Positions 1 to 11,539 of a stretch of DNA of 53,713 nucleotides are shown here, piece after piece. Below the pieces are notes generated by a model. The model saw nothing but the letters and a program-made list of their open reading frames with translations. It made no database searches and was not told where the DNA came from. Source of the DNA: Fragilaria crotonensis. Its lineage: Eukaryota; Bacillariophyta; Fragilariophyceae; Fragilariales; Fragilariaceae. Where the stretch lies: assembly GCA_022925895.1 (NCBI GenBank), contig JAKSYS010000427.1, forward strand, positions 1-53,713. The letters are read 5' to 3'. How positions within the stretch are numbered: the stretch's first letter is position 1; each line of letters begins with the position of its first letter. Made by a program: the position numbers and the translations under genes.

Positions 1-662
1 CATCGTCATCGGAGGAATCATCGTCGTGGTAATACAACATATGCATCCCATCGACGGTATCATCCTGACCCCGAGTGCCCCTTTCCACTGGATCTACTTG
101 ACGAGCCTGCCACACAATGGACTCCCAAACGTGATCCTTGCAATGGGAGTTCAATGTCACAATCATCTGGAAGAATACTCTGGACACCATGCAAGACTGC
201 CATGGCATCCATAACTAAGACATCACCACTGGACAATGTAATAATCTTGTCATTGCAAACAAAGGCGACAGCCTTTCCCACTGTCATCATGACTAACCAT
301 TCGTGTCTTTGACCAGGTTGTGTTGGCGAATCAAAATGTGGTGACATTTTTGCATTGGGACTATAGAGTAAGGCGAGGCCCGTGAGACTGCAACGTTGTG
401 ATGGTGACGACGACGACGACGACGAGAGGAGGCGTAGCAAAGGTTCCTCTGGAAATGCATGACAGGAAGCATGACCAAATGCACGTCGTGCCAATTGAGA
501 TGCAATCGGCAATTGACTCTCCACACTAGATCCGCAGGTAATACCAAGATTCAGAGGGATGGAGGCAGTGGCGTGGACTGCTTGAAACGTCGGATCAGTG
601 GACTTTTGACGGTGACACTGAATCGCTTCCTCTTTCAAATCCTCTTGTTCTTGCCTTGTCAA
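1..662 (-). CDS. AlkB-like 2OG-Fe(II) oxygenase, 3' part cut by the window edge
   Basis: The reading frame from 662 down to about 121 has the Fe(II)/2-oxoglutarate layout of AlkB-type oxygenases. It shows H109-F-D111 in SPHFDSP, then GDVLVMDAMAVLHGV with H158, then R178 in SRLGV. AlkB homologues oxidatively demethylate nucleic acid or protein; the substrate cannot be told here. After SRLGV the frame runs into low-complexity Ser/Gly. One base away it continues as a family-like VWQARQVDPVERG and an Asp/Ser-rich tail that stays open to the window edge. A single extra C near 121-125 would explain this. Residues 75-90 are a poly-Ser insertion. The start at 662 is the first ATG of the open frame and is uncertain. 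The gene is divergent from the LRR gene at 1279. Confidence 0.55.
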
Positions 663-1278
663 GAAGGATCGAAGGACAACATACCGCTCCGGGGGGTGGC
701 ATTTTTACGTCTTGGAAGCGGTGCGTTCTCGCCAATGGATCATGGATCATCGATCATGGGCAATGGGTATGTTGTGTGTGTGAGAGAATCATGTGTTGTA
801 CAAGTGCGATACTCCCGTTATTCATGGCTTTCCTGTGTGTCTTGTGTGCAAGCAACACATGGAAGCGAGCTCATGACCTGTTGCGCGGTGGGTAAGTTTC
901 TGTACCGAACCAACCCGTGGCAGGCATCATGTGTGAGACATAATTAGTAACCGTTCCTCATGCAGTACAAGTATTGTACAAAACACGTAGACTCGTACTT
1001 CGTGTACAAGTACTCAGTCTCTTTGGAGTCATGTGGAAAAGCGATGAATGATAAAAGCAAGTCTCCAAATTTCATGAGGTTGACTCTGACGCTTGGCTAC
1101 AAAGTCGTGCCAACGACACGAGTTTGTTCAATGTTCCATTTATGACCTTCGCCCTGTTCCGACTTCTTAATACTACTACTTGTGTGGTGCAACGAGAACA
1201 CAAACAACTTACAGAAGATTCATTCTCTTTCAATCCTAACAATCCTTTCCTATAGTTTACTGTTATCGATACAGCCAT
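663..1278. other. Intergenic spacer, oxygenase / LRR gene
   Basis: About 615 bp between divergent genes. It has GTAC-rich stretches (for example around 965-1010), and I see no convincing gene, RNA or repeat in it. Confidence 0.5.
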
Positions 1279-3339
1279 TTGACACTGACGATGAATCAAA
1301 CGCAATCACAACAGGGAGAAATTTTGCGTGCATTCGTTCAGGGAGAAGAGGGTCGACAATGGGCTGCACGACGAAATCGAGGATGGGTCGTTGGGAGCGA
1401 TTCCGATGTTTGCTCATGGGATGGAGTCCAATGTGATACTGCAGATCAAGTGACGGCTCTGGCGTTACCAGAAACAGATTTGTTGGCAACATTACCGACG
1501 GAATTGGCAATTTTGACAATTGGAAATCATTGATTTGAGACAAAACCTATTGCAAGGAACGATTCCAATAGAATTCGCATCCATGACCTCGTTGGTGTCT
1601 GTCGTCCTCAAGGACAACCTTCGATTGACAGGAAGTATACCAGTCTTCAAGTCATCGAAGTTGAAGCACCTCGATCTGAGTCGTATGGGCCTCACTGGAC
1701 AGATTCCTCCAGATTTTGGAAAACGGAATTTGGCTCTCACTCTTCTGGAACTGAAAGGGAATCAACTGAGCGGCTTTTTGCCATTTGGATTGGAAGATTT
1801 GCCACTTCTTGAAACAATATCGGTCTCCTCCAATAAATTATCGGGAACCCTGCCTGCGTATATTGGGAACATGGCGAGCCTTTCATACCTTTACTTGAAC
1901 AGCAATTTCATCGTTGGTACGATACCCAACTTGTCACGACCGTTGCAGGAAGTCTGGCTTCAGAACAATTTGCTAAGCGGTACCATACCATCATCGATTG
2001 AAGTGTCAGTCCTGCAAGATCTTTCCTAGATGGCAACAAATTGACTGGATCGGTTCCACAAGCGCTGTGTGAAGTCGATTTGAATGCTGATTTTTTTTCC
2101 GATGTGAATGATGACGACCGCAATTTGTGTGACTCCGTGACCTGTCCTGCTGGAACTGTAAGTGATCAAGGAGTATATCCATGCCGAAATTGCACATCGG
2201 AAATTTTGAATCCTTATTTGGGTCAAAGAGGTGAATGCGATGATTGGACGGAAGCGCGGATCGTTAATGTGCTGCTAAAAGGAAAGCTGAAGTCAGCCTG
2301 CGAGTACACCGACATTGTCACATGCAATACCAAGGGCAAAGTAACCAAAATCCAAGCAAGTGGTAGGAAGTTGACTGGGACCCTACCGGACGAATTGGGA
2401 TTATTGGAGAGTCTCGAAGTGCTTGACGTTTCTGACAACGACTTGAACGGATTTTTTCCGTCTGGACTACGGTTCGCCCCTTTAACGTCACTGAATATTG
2501 GCGGCAACAAACTGATAGGCATTCTGCCACCGCTTGTGTGCAAGAATGCAAATCAAATAAACAATGGGACTGGTGACTGCACATCGATAGCTTGTCCGAT
2601 AGGAACGTACAGCAACGGGAAGGGTTTTGGCGAATGCTTGCCATGTGCGGATGGAGCCCCATATCTTGCAAGCACATCTTGTTCCCCGCCAGTTGACCTA
2701 ACCAATCCGCCAGCACAATCAGGCATCACCACTGGCCTGTTCTGGGGACTTGTATTCTTGATCCCCCTGATGGGCTTAGCTCTAAGCGCACTGATGTACT
2801 TCAAATACAAAGACAGACGAACAAAGACGGCAAATTGGGAAAGAGGTGTTACTCTGGATGATAAGAGAGCTAGCTTTCCGCATGTTGAAGAAGTCAAGAC
2901 TATGCTCCAAGGTTTCCGCAGTCGGGCCAACAAATCGTCGTCTAAGAATCATGATTGGCTTCAGAATCGACTTCGTCGGAGTTACAACTACGTTATCAGC
3001 TTGAAGGAGACCGAGGCAGTGAAGGACCCTCCAGGCACGAAGACAATGGATGTAACAGGAGGCGAAATTGATGACTTTGGCTGGCAGGAACGAGATTCGA
3101 TCCTACTGCACCGTGACTTGGAGAATCTTGAGGAGGCTCAGCAACATCGTACGAAGTTGGAGGTGTGGGAGTATCCTGATCCTCTCGAGAAGCCTCTGAC
3201 CTACACGAAGTCGTTTGATGACCAGAGTGATGACGATGACTATTTGTCAGACGACGACGACCTTTCTGAGTGGATTAAGAAGCAACAGAGTGATCCAAGC
3301 ACGCGGGAAGTGTGGCTTGATATACCCCAGATAGAATAG
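1279..3339 (+). CDS. LRR single-pass membrane protein without kinase (two frame breaks)
   Basis: A plant-type leucine-rich-repeat protein is spread over three frame segments: 1279-1533, 1520-2029 and about 2029-3339. An N-terminal cap (WAARRNRGW...CSWDGVQCD) is followed by LxxLxLxxNxLxGxIP repeats, a Cys-rich linker (CPAGTVSDQGVYPC), a second short LRR block, another Cys cluster and one membrane helix (GLFWGLVFLIPLMGLALSALMYF). A ~165-residue acidic, probably cytoplasmic tail ends REVWLDIPQIE. The frame changes near 1518-1524 and 2024-2031 each fall inside an LRR that reads on correctly, so they may be sequence errors. No N-terminal signal peptide is visible from this start, so an upstream exon is possible. 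There is no kinase domain. The order of domains matches the convergent gene at 3527-5637, so the two are a duplicated pair. Ligand and role are unknown. Confidence 0.75.
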
Positions 3340-3526
3340 AATTGAGTTGGGACCATCCATTAGTTCTCTCTGATAGTGTTGCCCAAGAGTACAGATTTGA
3401 TCGAACCTTTACTAAGACTTAAGACGTCGATACTACAGATCGTCGCCACTCTATGTGACATCAAAGAACTTCGAAACAACAAATTTGAAGCAGCTAGGTT
3501 CCATCAGAGACAGCAAGGCAACCAAA

Positions 3527-5637
3527 TCAAGTAATTTTTGGGACATCGAGCCATATATCTTTCTGTTTGGACTCCTTGTCACCATTCCATTCATCTTTTA
3601 TTTTCACTTCAAGTGTCAAAGTTCCTCCTCGGTTCAAATCGTCGATACCGTCAATGCCAGCCAAGGGATCTGATTCATTTTCATCACCATTATCTCTCAA
3701 TGGCTTCTCAAACGCTTCCCTTTCAGGGCTTTGAATGTAGTGCGCTCGGTTGGAGATGTATTCCTTCGAGACCTTGGCCCTTCGCAGTAAAAAACCAAAA
3801 CCGCAAACCATTGCAATACCCAATATTGCAATACAAATTTCTCCCGCGTAGCCAAAGGATGTGATTCCACCCCCGCCCGTCGGAGCATCGACACAATCAA
3901 TGATTCCCAAATAATCATTATTGCCACTGACGCAAACACTACATGTATCACCACTAGTGCCCGGATCGGCTCTCCCCTTTGGAGCATGTGTCCCCCCTTT
4001 GCAAGTGATAACATCGCAACTGTAGAGACCATCCACACCGTTCCCATTGACACCCGACTTTCGACACAGACCAGAAGGTACAAAGCCCGTCAATTGATTC
4101 TCCGCCACGTTCAAGATTACGAGCGGTGCAAACTGCAAGTCCGCGGGTAGCGTGCCCCCAATGTTGTTGTATGATACATCCAATTGGACCAGCTTCTCAA
4201 GGAAACCAAGACCATTGGGGAGAGTGCCAGACAATCCCTTATTCGACAACACAATGCTAGTCACTTGCTGGTCACTGTTGCATGTCACACCGTGCGACTC
4301 GCAAAAGGTGGTGGCATTGGATCCCCAGTCTGCGTCTCCTGTCCACGAAGGGCCGTTGGTAGCATCGTACAGCGCTTTGAGAATGGTGTCCTGGTCCATC
4401 TCAAAACAATTGTTGGCACCAATGTATGGGTTCAGGTCCATTGACGCACATGGTTCGCAAGGGTAGACACCATCCTTGCTGTCACCCATCGATTTATACC
4501 CTGCAGGACATGCGATGGATGTGCATCCAGTTCGATCTGAAGTTGAGTCCGAGAGACTGCGGTTACCGTACAGTTCTGTATAGGATGAATCAACATCCAC
4601 AGCCTCGGCACCATTGTCAAGAAAAAATAATTCGTTGAGATTGAGAGCGCACAGTTCTGTGGGGACTGTTCCTGTCAGCTTGTTATTATCAATAAATAAT
4701 ATTTGAAGGTTGCCAAGATCTGCCAACGAGGACGGTAGAGTTCCTGTAAGGAAGTTGCCATGTAGATAGATTTGCTGTAGGTCTATTGCAGCACTCCCAA
4801 AGTGGTGAGGGATCGTGCCCGTTAACAGATTATTACTCAGGTAGAGGTATTTCAAAGTTGACAGCTCTCCCAAAGTAGACGGTATCGTCCCTGAACAGTA
4901 GTCAATTAGAACGACTTTTCGCAACATGTATTACGACGGCGAGGAATCCGAGGTCACTTACCACGAAATCTGTTGTTGGACAAATCAAAGGTTTGGATGG
5001 CACTCAAGCCAGTAAAGGAAGATGGTAGCGTCCCTTCCAATTGATTATATTTGAGGTCTAGAATTCTGAGTGATTGAAAGCCAGCTGATGAAAAGCTTGT
5101 CTCAAGTGGACGACCCGTCAACGCGTTGTGTCCCAAGTGAAGTGCCTCCATCGACGCGGATAAGGGCAAGGGAATCGAGCCGATTAGTTTGTTCAGCCGA
5201 AGGTCAATGACCTTTATTTTCGGCAAGGCAAGCAGCTGTGACGGAATTGATCCCGTGAAAGCATTTGAACTTAGATCCAGTTCTAACAAGGTGGTCAGCT
5301 GACCCAACGATGAGTCGAGCGTTCCTTCTAACCCAGCCTCGACGAGCTGGATGCTCTCCACGTTTCCTTCACTGTCACATGTTATTCCTTTCCATTCACA
5401 AACTACAGAATTGGAAGAGGTTTAGACACCATAAAAAGAACAGTCAAGTGGAAAGACCAACACGACTTCGGAGATGGTGCCATGCTTACCTGGAGTTGAT
5501 CTGTCCCACCCAGCGTTGTTCGACGCAAAGGCTTGTCCTGACGATCCTTGCAGGATGTTTAACAATATCGACGTTTCCTTCACAGACGCTTGTAGTGATC
5601 GCAAGTTGGAGTTACTATGATTGTCTGACATGATCAA
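3527..5637 (-). CDS. LRR single-pass membrane protein without kinase, three exons, 650 aa
   Basis: Exons are 5637-5490, 5402-4962 and 4890-3527. Introns 5489-5403 (87 bp, GTAAGC..CTGTAG) and 4961-4891 (71 bp, GTAAGT..TTCAG) join in frame through GWDRSTP/VCEWKGITCD and NNRFR/GTIPSTLG, giving an intact 650-residue protein. It has an N-terminal cap, about eight plant-type LRRs, a Cys-rich linker (CPAGYKSM...GVYPCEPC), a second cap-like segment (ALYDATNGPSWTGDADW), further LRRs, a Cys cluster and a membrane helix at about 543-565. The ~85-residue tail ends DIWLDVPKIT. No kinase and no clear signal peptide are present. It is convergent with its paralogue, whose stop lies 187 bp away. It is probably a surface or endomembrane recognition or adhesion protein; that role is inference from architecture only. 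Confidence 0.85.
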
Positions 5638-5646
5638 CTCTAGAGT

Positions 5647-6965
5647 TTAACCCCGGTCGAGAAATTTTGTAGGACAAAAAACAGGACAAAATTTTCCAGT
5701 ACTTGCTTACTTCCAATTTCTTCTACTTCGAGAAACGAAGCTGTACAAATTGTTCATGAATGTATTAGCTTCTTAAATCTGTCCTTCTTTTCTAATTTGG
5801 CCTAAAATTGGTGAAGTTACGTTGTTGACAAGATGAGCTATTATTTGTGGCACAGCCATATACCAAGTTTGTCCGGTGATATTTTCAAACCCAGTACTTG
5901 AGACATATTGTGAAGTAACTGTCTTTTACCAGAAGGTTACTATGAGCGCTATGGTCTACTGTACTTGCAGTACTGTCGTGTGAATAGACGGTACAGCAGC
6001 TGACAGTTACTGAATCAACTACCGCACCATATTTCAAATACCCGTTATTTACTGCCAGGCGATAAGCGAGTCGGTACAACCGTAATAAAAACCGTGAAGA
6101 CGTTCGCACACCGAGTGATCATTGGTGCAAGTCCACATAGGGGTGGTACACCATAATACGTACCGGCATCCAAATGTACCAAATTTTTCAGCTTGCAGTA
6201 TTATTTTATAAAACCCTGATTTGTGCTAGTGACGACAACGTTTGTCCTACCCAGTTTTCAACTTTAGGACAAAATCCGCGAAAATTGTCCGTGCAAAATG
6301 CAATTTCGAATTTCTCACGTGTTAAATTCTCTTGTTAAACGTATTCTCCACCTTGATCACGAGCGCTATCTCTCATTTTGCAGACAACAACACGTTCTAT
6401 CACATCGAAAGGCTCCGTCACGACCTCATTTTGGGTACTGCAATCGCCTATTTGCAATCTGGCATCGAATGGCAGGATGATAAGCACTTTCGTCTTCGTC
6501 GTCGCCAAAATCGATCATCTCCGGGTTTCTTTCGATCTTTTCCGGGTTAGATTGCATAAAACAAGTCGTGTTTCACATTTTTGCGTCGTGTCAATCGCCA
6601 AAACTTGCCGCCAAGACGATGAGATTATCTAATCGGAACTTACGTTCGAGCCCTCGATCTAACGCTAAAATCGAGTACGCAGAACGATAAACAAGACTAC
6701 CCCCAACAAACTGTTAGTACTACGTACAAGTAGCTATCCGTGAGACACAGCGAGCACGCGCGTCAGATTGAGGTGTTGAAATTGAAGTTAACACGGCGCT
6801 CGCCGTGTTAAATTTCATTAACCCTTGATTATAAGGTTAATTTTTGTCCTAAAAATTTCTGTGCTGGCTTTTTCAAAGGACAAAATTTGAATTTAATTTA
6901 TCAACGCCGTTTTCTTTTTGTCCTACCCGGTAGGACAAAATGGGGGGGTCTCCGACCGGGGTTAA
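5647..6965. mobile_element. piggyBac-type non-autonomous (MITE-like) element, TTAA target sites
   Basis: Both ends carry TTAA (5647-5650 and 6962-6965) directly outside a terminal inverted repeat that starts CCCCGGTCG (5651-5659, inverted at 6953-6961). A TTAA target duplication plus ends beginning CCC is the hallmark of the piggyBac superfamily. The 1.3-kb interior encodes no transposase. It is rich in GGACAAAA and its inverse TTTTGTCC near both ends (5671-5690, 6841-6940), which could be subterminal binding sites. It lies in the 5' flank of the LRR gene at 3527-5637, whose start codon is only 10 bp away. Confidence 0.7.
6788..6811. repeat. Perfect hairpin inside the TTAA element
   Basis: An 11-bp arm TTAACACGGCG is followed by CT and its exact inverse complement, giving a 24-bp palindrome bordered by TTAA on both sides. 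It could be a structured part of the element or the footprint of a smaller TTAA insertion. Confidence 0.6.
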
Positions 6966-7479
6966 AGCCGATTGGGACGCGTCGGCATTGTCTACTAATA
7001 CAGGAAATAGGAGTGATACTTGGTTACGCGCCCTGTGGATTTCGAATATATGTTTGATTTATGTCTCACACGCATGATGTGTCACCTGCATATATCAACG
7101 ACGCGCTGCTCAAGGGTCATTTCGTTGCCGAGAAACCCATTCAACAGGTGAGGTTGATGAAGAAAATGACCACGGATGCCACACATACTCATGTTTGCAC
7201 TGCCTAACTGCTGATAAACAAAAACCCAGTGCCGTGAATGCATCTAGTAGTAGCTCAGTGTACATTGTACGAGTACTCAGTGCTACTGAGTAAAGTCGCA
7301 CGTAACCGCAGTACCAGCTACCTGTAGATTGTAGCGAGTCTCATCATTTAGTGTCACATGTCATATGTCGAAGTTGCTACTAGCCGCATCACGTGTCGAA
7401 CGCGATGCACCGCTCTCTGCAACGACAAGAGACAGCCGAAAGACGTTATTGGATTCAAATACCCACCTGAATATCGTGG
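6966..7479. other. Intergenic spacer before the MYND/SET gene
   Basis: About 500 bp with GTAC-rich short palindromes around 7255-7300. No gene is supported here. Confidence 0.4.
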
Positions 7480-9093
7480 ATGGCAAGTCAGATTTCAAAA
7501 GCGCAAGATCGCTGCAGGGGTTGTGGATTACCGCCACGAGAAACGGATGGAGTCCTTATTCGCCTCAAACGATGCTCTCGGTGCAAGCAGGCTTGGTATC
7601 ATGATGCTGACTGCCAACGGAAGGATTTAAAGCGTCATCGGAGGCAAGAATGTAAATCGTCTGAACAACCGATCACCCAATCACAAAATGAATTGTTTCA
7701 CGTTGAGAAACGCGAGGGAAGAGGGAATTGTCTTGTGGCGTCGTCACCATTGAAACTTGGTTGCATCCTATTAGAGGACAAACAACCTCTGGTGCCTCCC
7801 GTCCTACGACACGAGTATTCTTTACAAAGGTGCGCAGCTTGTTTTGGGAAACTCAAGAGCCGCACCTACCAGTTTAAGGATGTGGCCCATTGTCCCCAGT
7901 ATCCAGTCGTTTTGTGCTCTGAACTGTGCCTAAAGGGATCCATATCGTGGCTTCGCGAAGAGGAAGTTTATGTCTCGAAAATTCTTGCAGGAGGAGATTC
8001 TCCGATTCGAGTCTTTGCCACCACGATTCTTTTGTACCGAATGGTTCGGGCTGCTTCCTTTCTTCGAACACTGCTCTTGAGCTTGCTAAGCTGCAACAGC
8101 ACAAGCCTCGTCACAATGCGCGAGGGACAGGTGAGGAGGAAGCGCATATCCATGCAGTCACGACTGTGGCGAGGATGCTGCTTCATCAAGACCCGCTCAC
8201 TCAAGAGATGGATTGTTCGCTCGAGGTTTTGGAGCAACTCCTGACCAAGCTGAAAACAAATGGATTTTGCATTGCAGATTGTGAATCCATCGCATTAGGG
8301 TTGGGTGTATCCAGAAGCCAGTTTTGCGAATCATTCTTGTTCTCCCAATGCGATTCAGACCTTTGTCTATGGTATTGAAGGCATTCTTCCGGCGATACGA
8401 TTGACCGTCTGCGATGAGAATGGAATCACTGCTGGTGATGAAATTTGCATATCGTACATTGACTCTACGGCGGTTCGACCGTCACGACAAAAAATGTTGC
8501 AAGATGCATACTACTTCCGGTGTTCCTGTCAACGATGTGCATGTACCGAGGAGCCCACAGGATTGCGATGTGTCTCGTGTCAAGATGTTTTCGTTGTCGC
8601 CGACGCCGAAGGATACCGCTGCCTCAGTTGTGGTGAAACTAATTTTGCGGATGCCAAGAACTTGATCCAACGGTTCCATCATCTTCGGGAGAAGGCTACT
8701 TCGGACGAATACCTTGGAATGTTGGAATCGTTCGAAAAGATCTTCCTTACGTCATCCTGGTACTTTCAGGAATGTGGAGACCGATGTCTTCAAGCGATAC
8801 TCGATGATATTGGGTGTTGTTCAAGTGAGGCCGACCGAATGACACTTTGCCGTAAAGCATTGTCGTTGTGTGAGCGATTGTTGCTTTCGGGGAATAAAGG
8901 ATCGGGAGTTTTGCGCATGACCATGCTCCTATACAAATGCTCAAAATTGCGTCTCTATGTTCAGCCTGATCCGTCCGTTGCGATTGGTGAATTACAACAA
9001 TGCCTGCAGCAGTTGTTAGTCTTGTACCCACCGAATCACGAAGTGATCATTGATCTGACGGCTACGATACGCCAAGTATGCTACAACTATTAG
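7480..9093 (+). CDS. SMYD-like MYND zinc-finger / SET-domain protein (two frame breaks)
   Basis: Residues 12-58 form a MYND zinc finger: C12-x2-C15, C32-x2-C35, YHDADCQ, H53 and C58. H41 stands where a Cys is usual. The N-terminal SET strand follows (VEKREGRGNCLVA). The SET core is in the last segment, with YPEASFANHSCSPNA, the catalytic-core NHSCxPN motif, and GDEICISYID. A Cys-rich post-SET (RCSCQRCAC) and a helical C-terminus end the protein. Such proteins are usually lysine methyltransferases; the target is unknown. The reading frame changes between about 8050 and 8085 and again at 8300-8306. There the core resumes as GLG/VYPEAS, so the gene reads as one protein of about 537 residues if two small indels are allowed. 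It would be truncated at 8244 if read literally. Confidence 0.75.
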
Positions 9094-10176
9094 TTATAGA
9101 CTACGATTATATTGTGGATAGATCCGTCAGCGGGGTTGCATTCATGCTTGTGATTACGTTTCAAATGTACCAGGTCCTCAAGACTTCGAGGATTACTCAT
9201 GTGCTGTCGTGTAAAGTACTGTTGTGATGTGAGATGGGAGGTGCGATGAGGTTTGTGGTTCCATCGTTGGATGTTGGACGTTATGTGCGTTTCGTGGATT
9301 CAGTACGTCTACGAATTCATACTACCAGGGTACAGTACTTGTATAGTACGTCCAGCATTTCATCCTCATCAATACATGTGGGTCGACGATTCATGATCAA
9401 AAGATTCATACTCATGTCAAATGATACTCCCAAATCGAAACGTATTATGTACTTAATGAAGAATACCAACAACTATTTAAAAACCGAACGTATATATCAC
9501 ACTTCTTAAAATTAACTCCGTTGCCTGCCATGCAGTAAAACGAGTACCTTATATAATAAATGTTTTTGTTTTTCATGTGAAAGAACTTTCGCCTAATGGG
9601 TATCATGGTATCATCGTCTGCCAGGTCCCTCACACCGACAGATAATTACAGACCATGAGAATCATGTGCAATCGAACCCCTTAACAAGAAACGTCAACAC
9701 AGCATGATTAGCGTTCTAGCCAAGATTCGCTCTCGTCATCACTTCCTTAGCAAATACAGTGTAGGAACACAGTTTTTAAAATGTGAACATGTAGATTCGA
9801 ATCAACGGAACGACGGACCCCGCTCTCATCCTTGCATTGTGACAAATTGTGACCCCCTGCTCTCATACAAATTGCATACAGTTCAACATTAGAATATTTC
9901 AAAATGTCAGTCTCTGTCAAGGAAAATCCGTCTTCAGAGAAGATTCATCAGGATTCGACCTCCGAAGATTCAGATATCGAAAGTTCATTAGTTGTACTCG
10001 GAGTACTCCACAAGAAAGATCTGCATCACTTCGGCATCTGCCGTCACGCTTATTATATTATACAATATTTATCCAAAAGTAAGTTGGAAGAGCAGTAGGG
10101 GCACTGAAGAGGAATGATTTTCATTGAGCTTCAATCTCACCACCGATGTTAACCTTCGTTGATTGGTTGGCATCAG
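9094..10176. other. Intergenic region without recognisable gene
   Basis: About 1.1 kb. Only short, unconserved open frames are present (for example 9904-10098). It is locally AT-rich, and no RNA gene or repeat was recognised. Confidence 0.4.
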
Positions 10177-11539
10177 ATGCTTTTCCGCCCTTTGATTCTT
10201 GCGTGCATTCTTGCCGTTACGGCAGCACAGAAGGATAAGAAGAAGAAGATCGTAAGCCTTGGACCTCGTCCGTACTTCTTGGTGGACACCATGGCTCCGT
10301 CCTTCTTGAAAACTAAACTTGGTAAGTTCGAAGCCCTTCAAGGTTAAGTTCAGCTGCTGGTGTTTTCATCCATCGAATCTTACCCGAATCAATACAGCCA
10401 AATGCGCCGCAACTAAGACTGAGTTCAAGCAATCCGACTTTTCCATTGGTCACCGTGGAGCTCCTATGATGTTTCCGGAACACACCGAAGCTTCCTGGAA
10501 GGCGGCTGGCCTCATGGGCGCTGGTATCATTGAGTGTGATGTCACATTCACAAAAGATACCGAACTCGTCTGCCGTCATGCGCAGTGCGATTTGCACACA
10601 ACCACCGATGTTGTCTTGCGCCCTGAAATGAACGCCAAATGCACAACTCCGTGGGCCCCTGGTGTGAGTCCCAAGTGCTGCACCACCGATTTCACTCTTG
10701 CTGAAATCAAGACTCTTTGTGCGAAGATGGATTCTTCTGGAGGCAGTGCTGCTCTCACAGCCCAGAAGTATGTGTACGGAGGAACCGCTGATTGGAGAAC
10801 TGGTAAGCTGAGGAGACAGGATCTGGCAACGCATCCAAAACTATATCCACTCACCTCAATACTCCCATTGCACGTCAGATCTTTACCAGGTCGGATGCCC
10901 TAAAGTTGTTACCCACAAGGAGTCCATCCAGATCATCAAATCCCTTGGTGGAAAATTCACCCCAGAGCTCAAGTCCCCCGAAGTCCCTATGCCTTTCATG
11001 GGCACTTTCAGCCAGGAAGATTACGCGCAAAAGTTGATCGATGAATACGTTGCCGCCCGTGTTCCACCTAAGAACGTGTGGCCACAATCTTTCTACGCTC
11101 CGGATGTCTACTACTGGGTTGCCAACACCGACTATGGTGCTCAAGCAGTCGCCCTCGACCCCGATGATACAAGCACGGAAGCCGAAGTTGAAGACTGGAT
11201 CAACGAACTCGTTGCGAATGGCGTTCAAATTGTGGCTCCACCCATGTGGCGTCTTGTCGACCCTGCTCCAGGTCCACTCAAGATGGGTCCATCTCACTAC
11301 GCCTTGTACGCAAAGGCTGCTGGTCTTGACATTATTACCTGGACTTTGGAGCGCACTCCTCCAGGCCTCCAAGGCTATTACTGGCAAACTCTGAACGCTG
11401 GCGGTGTCTCTCTTGTTGATGGTGACAACTATGCTCTGCTTTACGTCCTCGCTTATCAAGTTGGTATCTTGGGAATCTTTCTGACTGGCCTGCCACTGTC
11501 ACATTCTTTGCCAACTGCTACAACCTGAAGCTTCGTTAG
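10177..11539 (+). CDS. Secreted glycerophosphodiester phosphodiesterase, three exons
   Basis: The enzyme hydrolyses glycerophosphodiesters to glycerol-3-phosphate and an alcohol, and in algae this family helps scavenge phosphate. Exons are 10177-10321, 10398-10802 and 10879-11539; both introns are 76 bp and phase 1. The start at 10177 gives a signal peptide ([18 protein letters not shown]). The catalytic signature is clear: H67-R-G, E94-C-D96 and H109. The C-terminus is conserved in another frame: after GILGIF the protein reads [15 protein letters not shown] and ends at TAG 11537-11539. This requires one more T in the run at 11478-11480; literal reading ends at 11528 with an unrelated tail. 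Length is about 403 residues. Secretion to the cell surface or a vacuole is inference from the signal peptide. Confidence 0.88.

Noticed and set aside
9785-9800. TTCGAATC stretch resembling a tRNA T-loop
   Set aside because: No acceptor, D or anticodon stem could be paired around it.
9904-10098. 64-aa Ser/Glu-rich frame upstream of the phosphodiesterase gene
   Set aside because: Short, no splice link to the next gene and no recognisable sequence.
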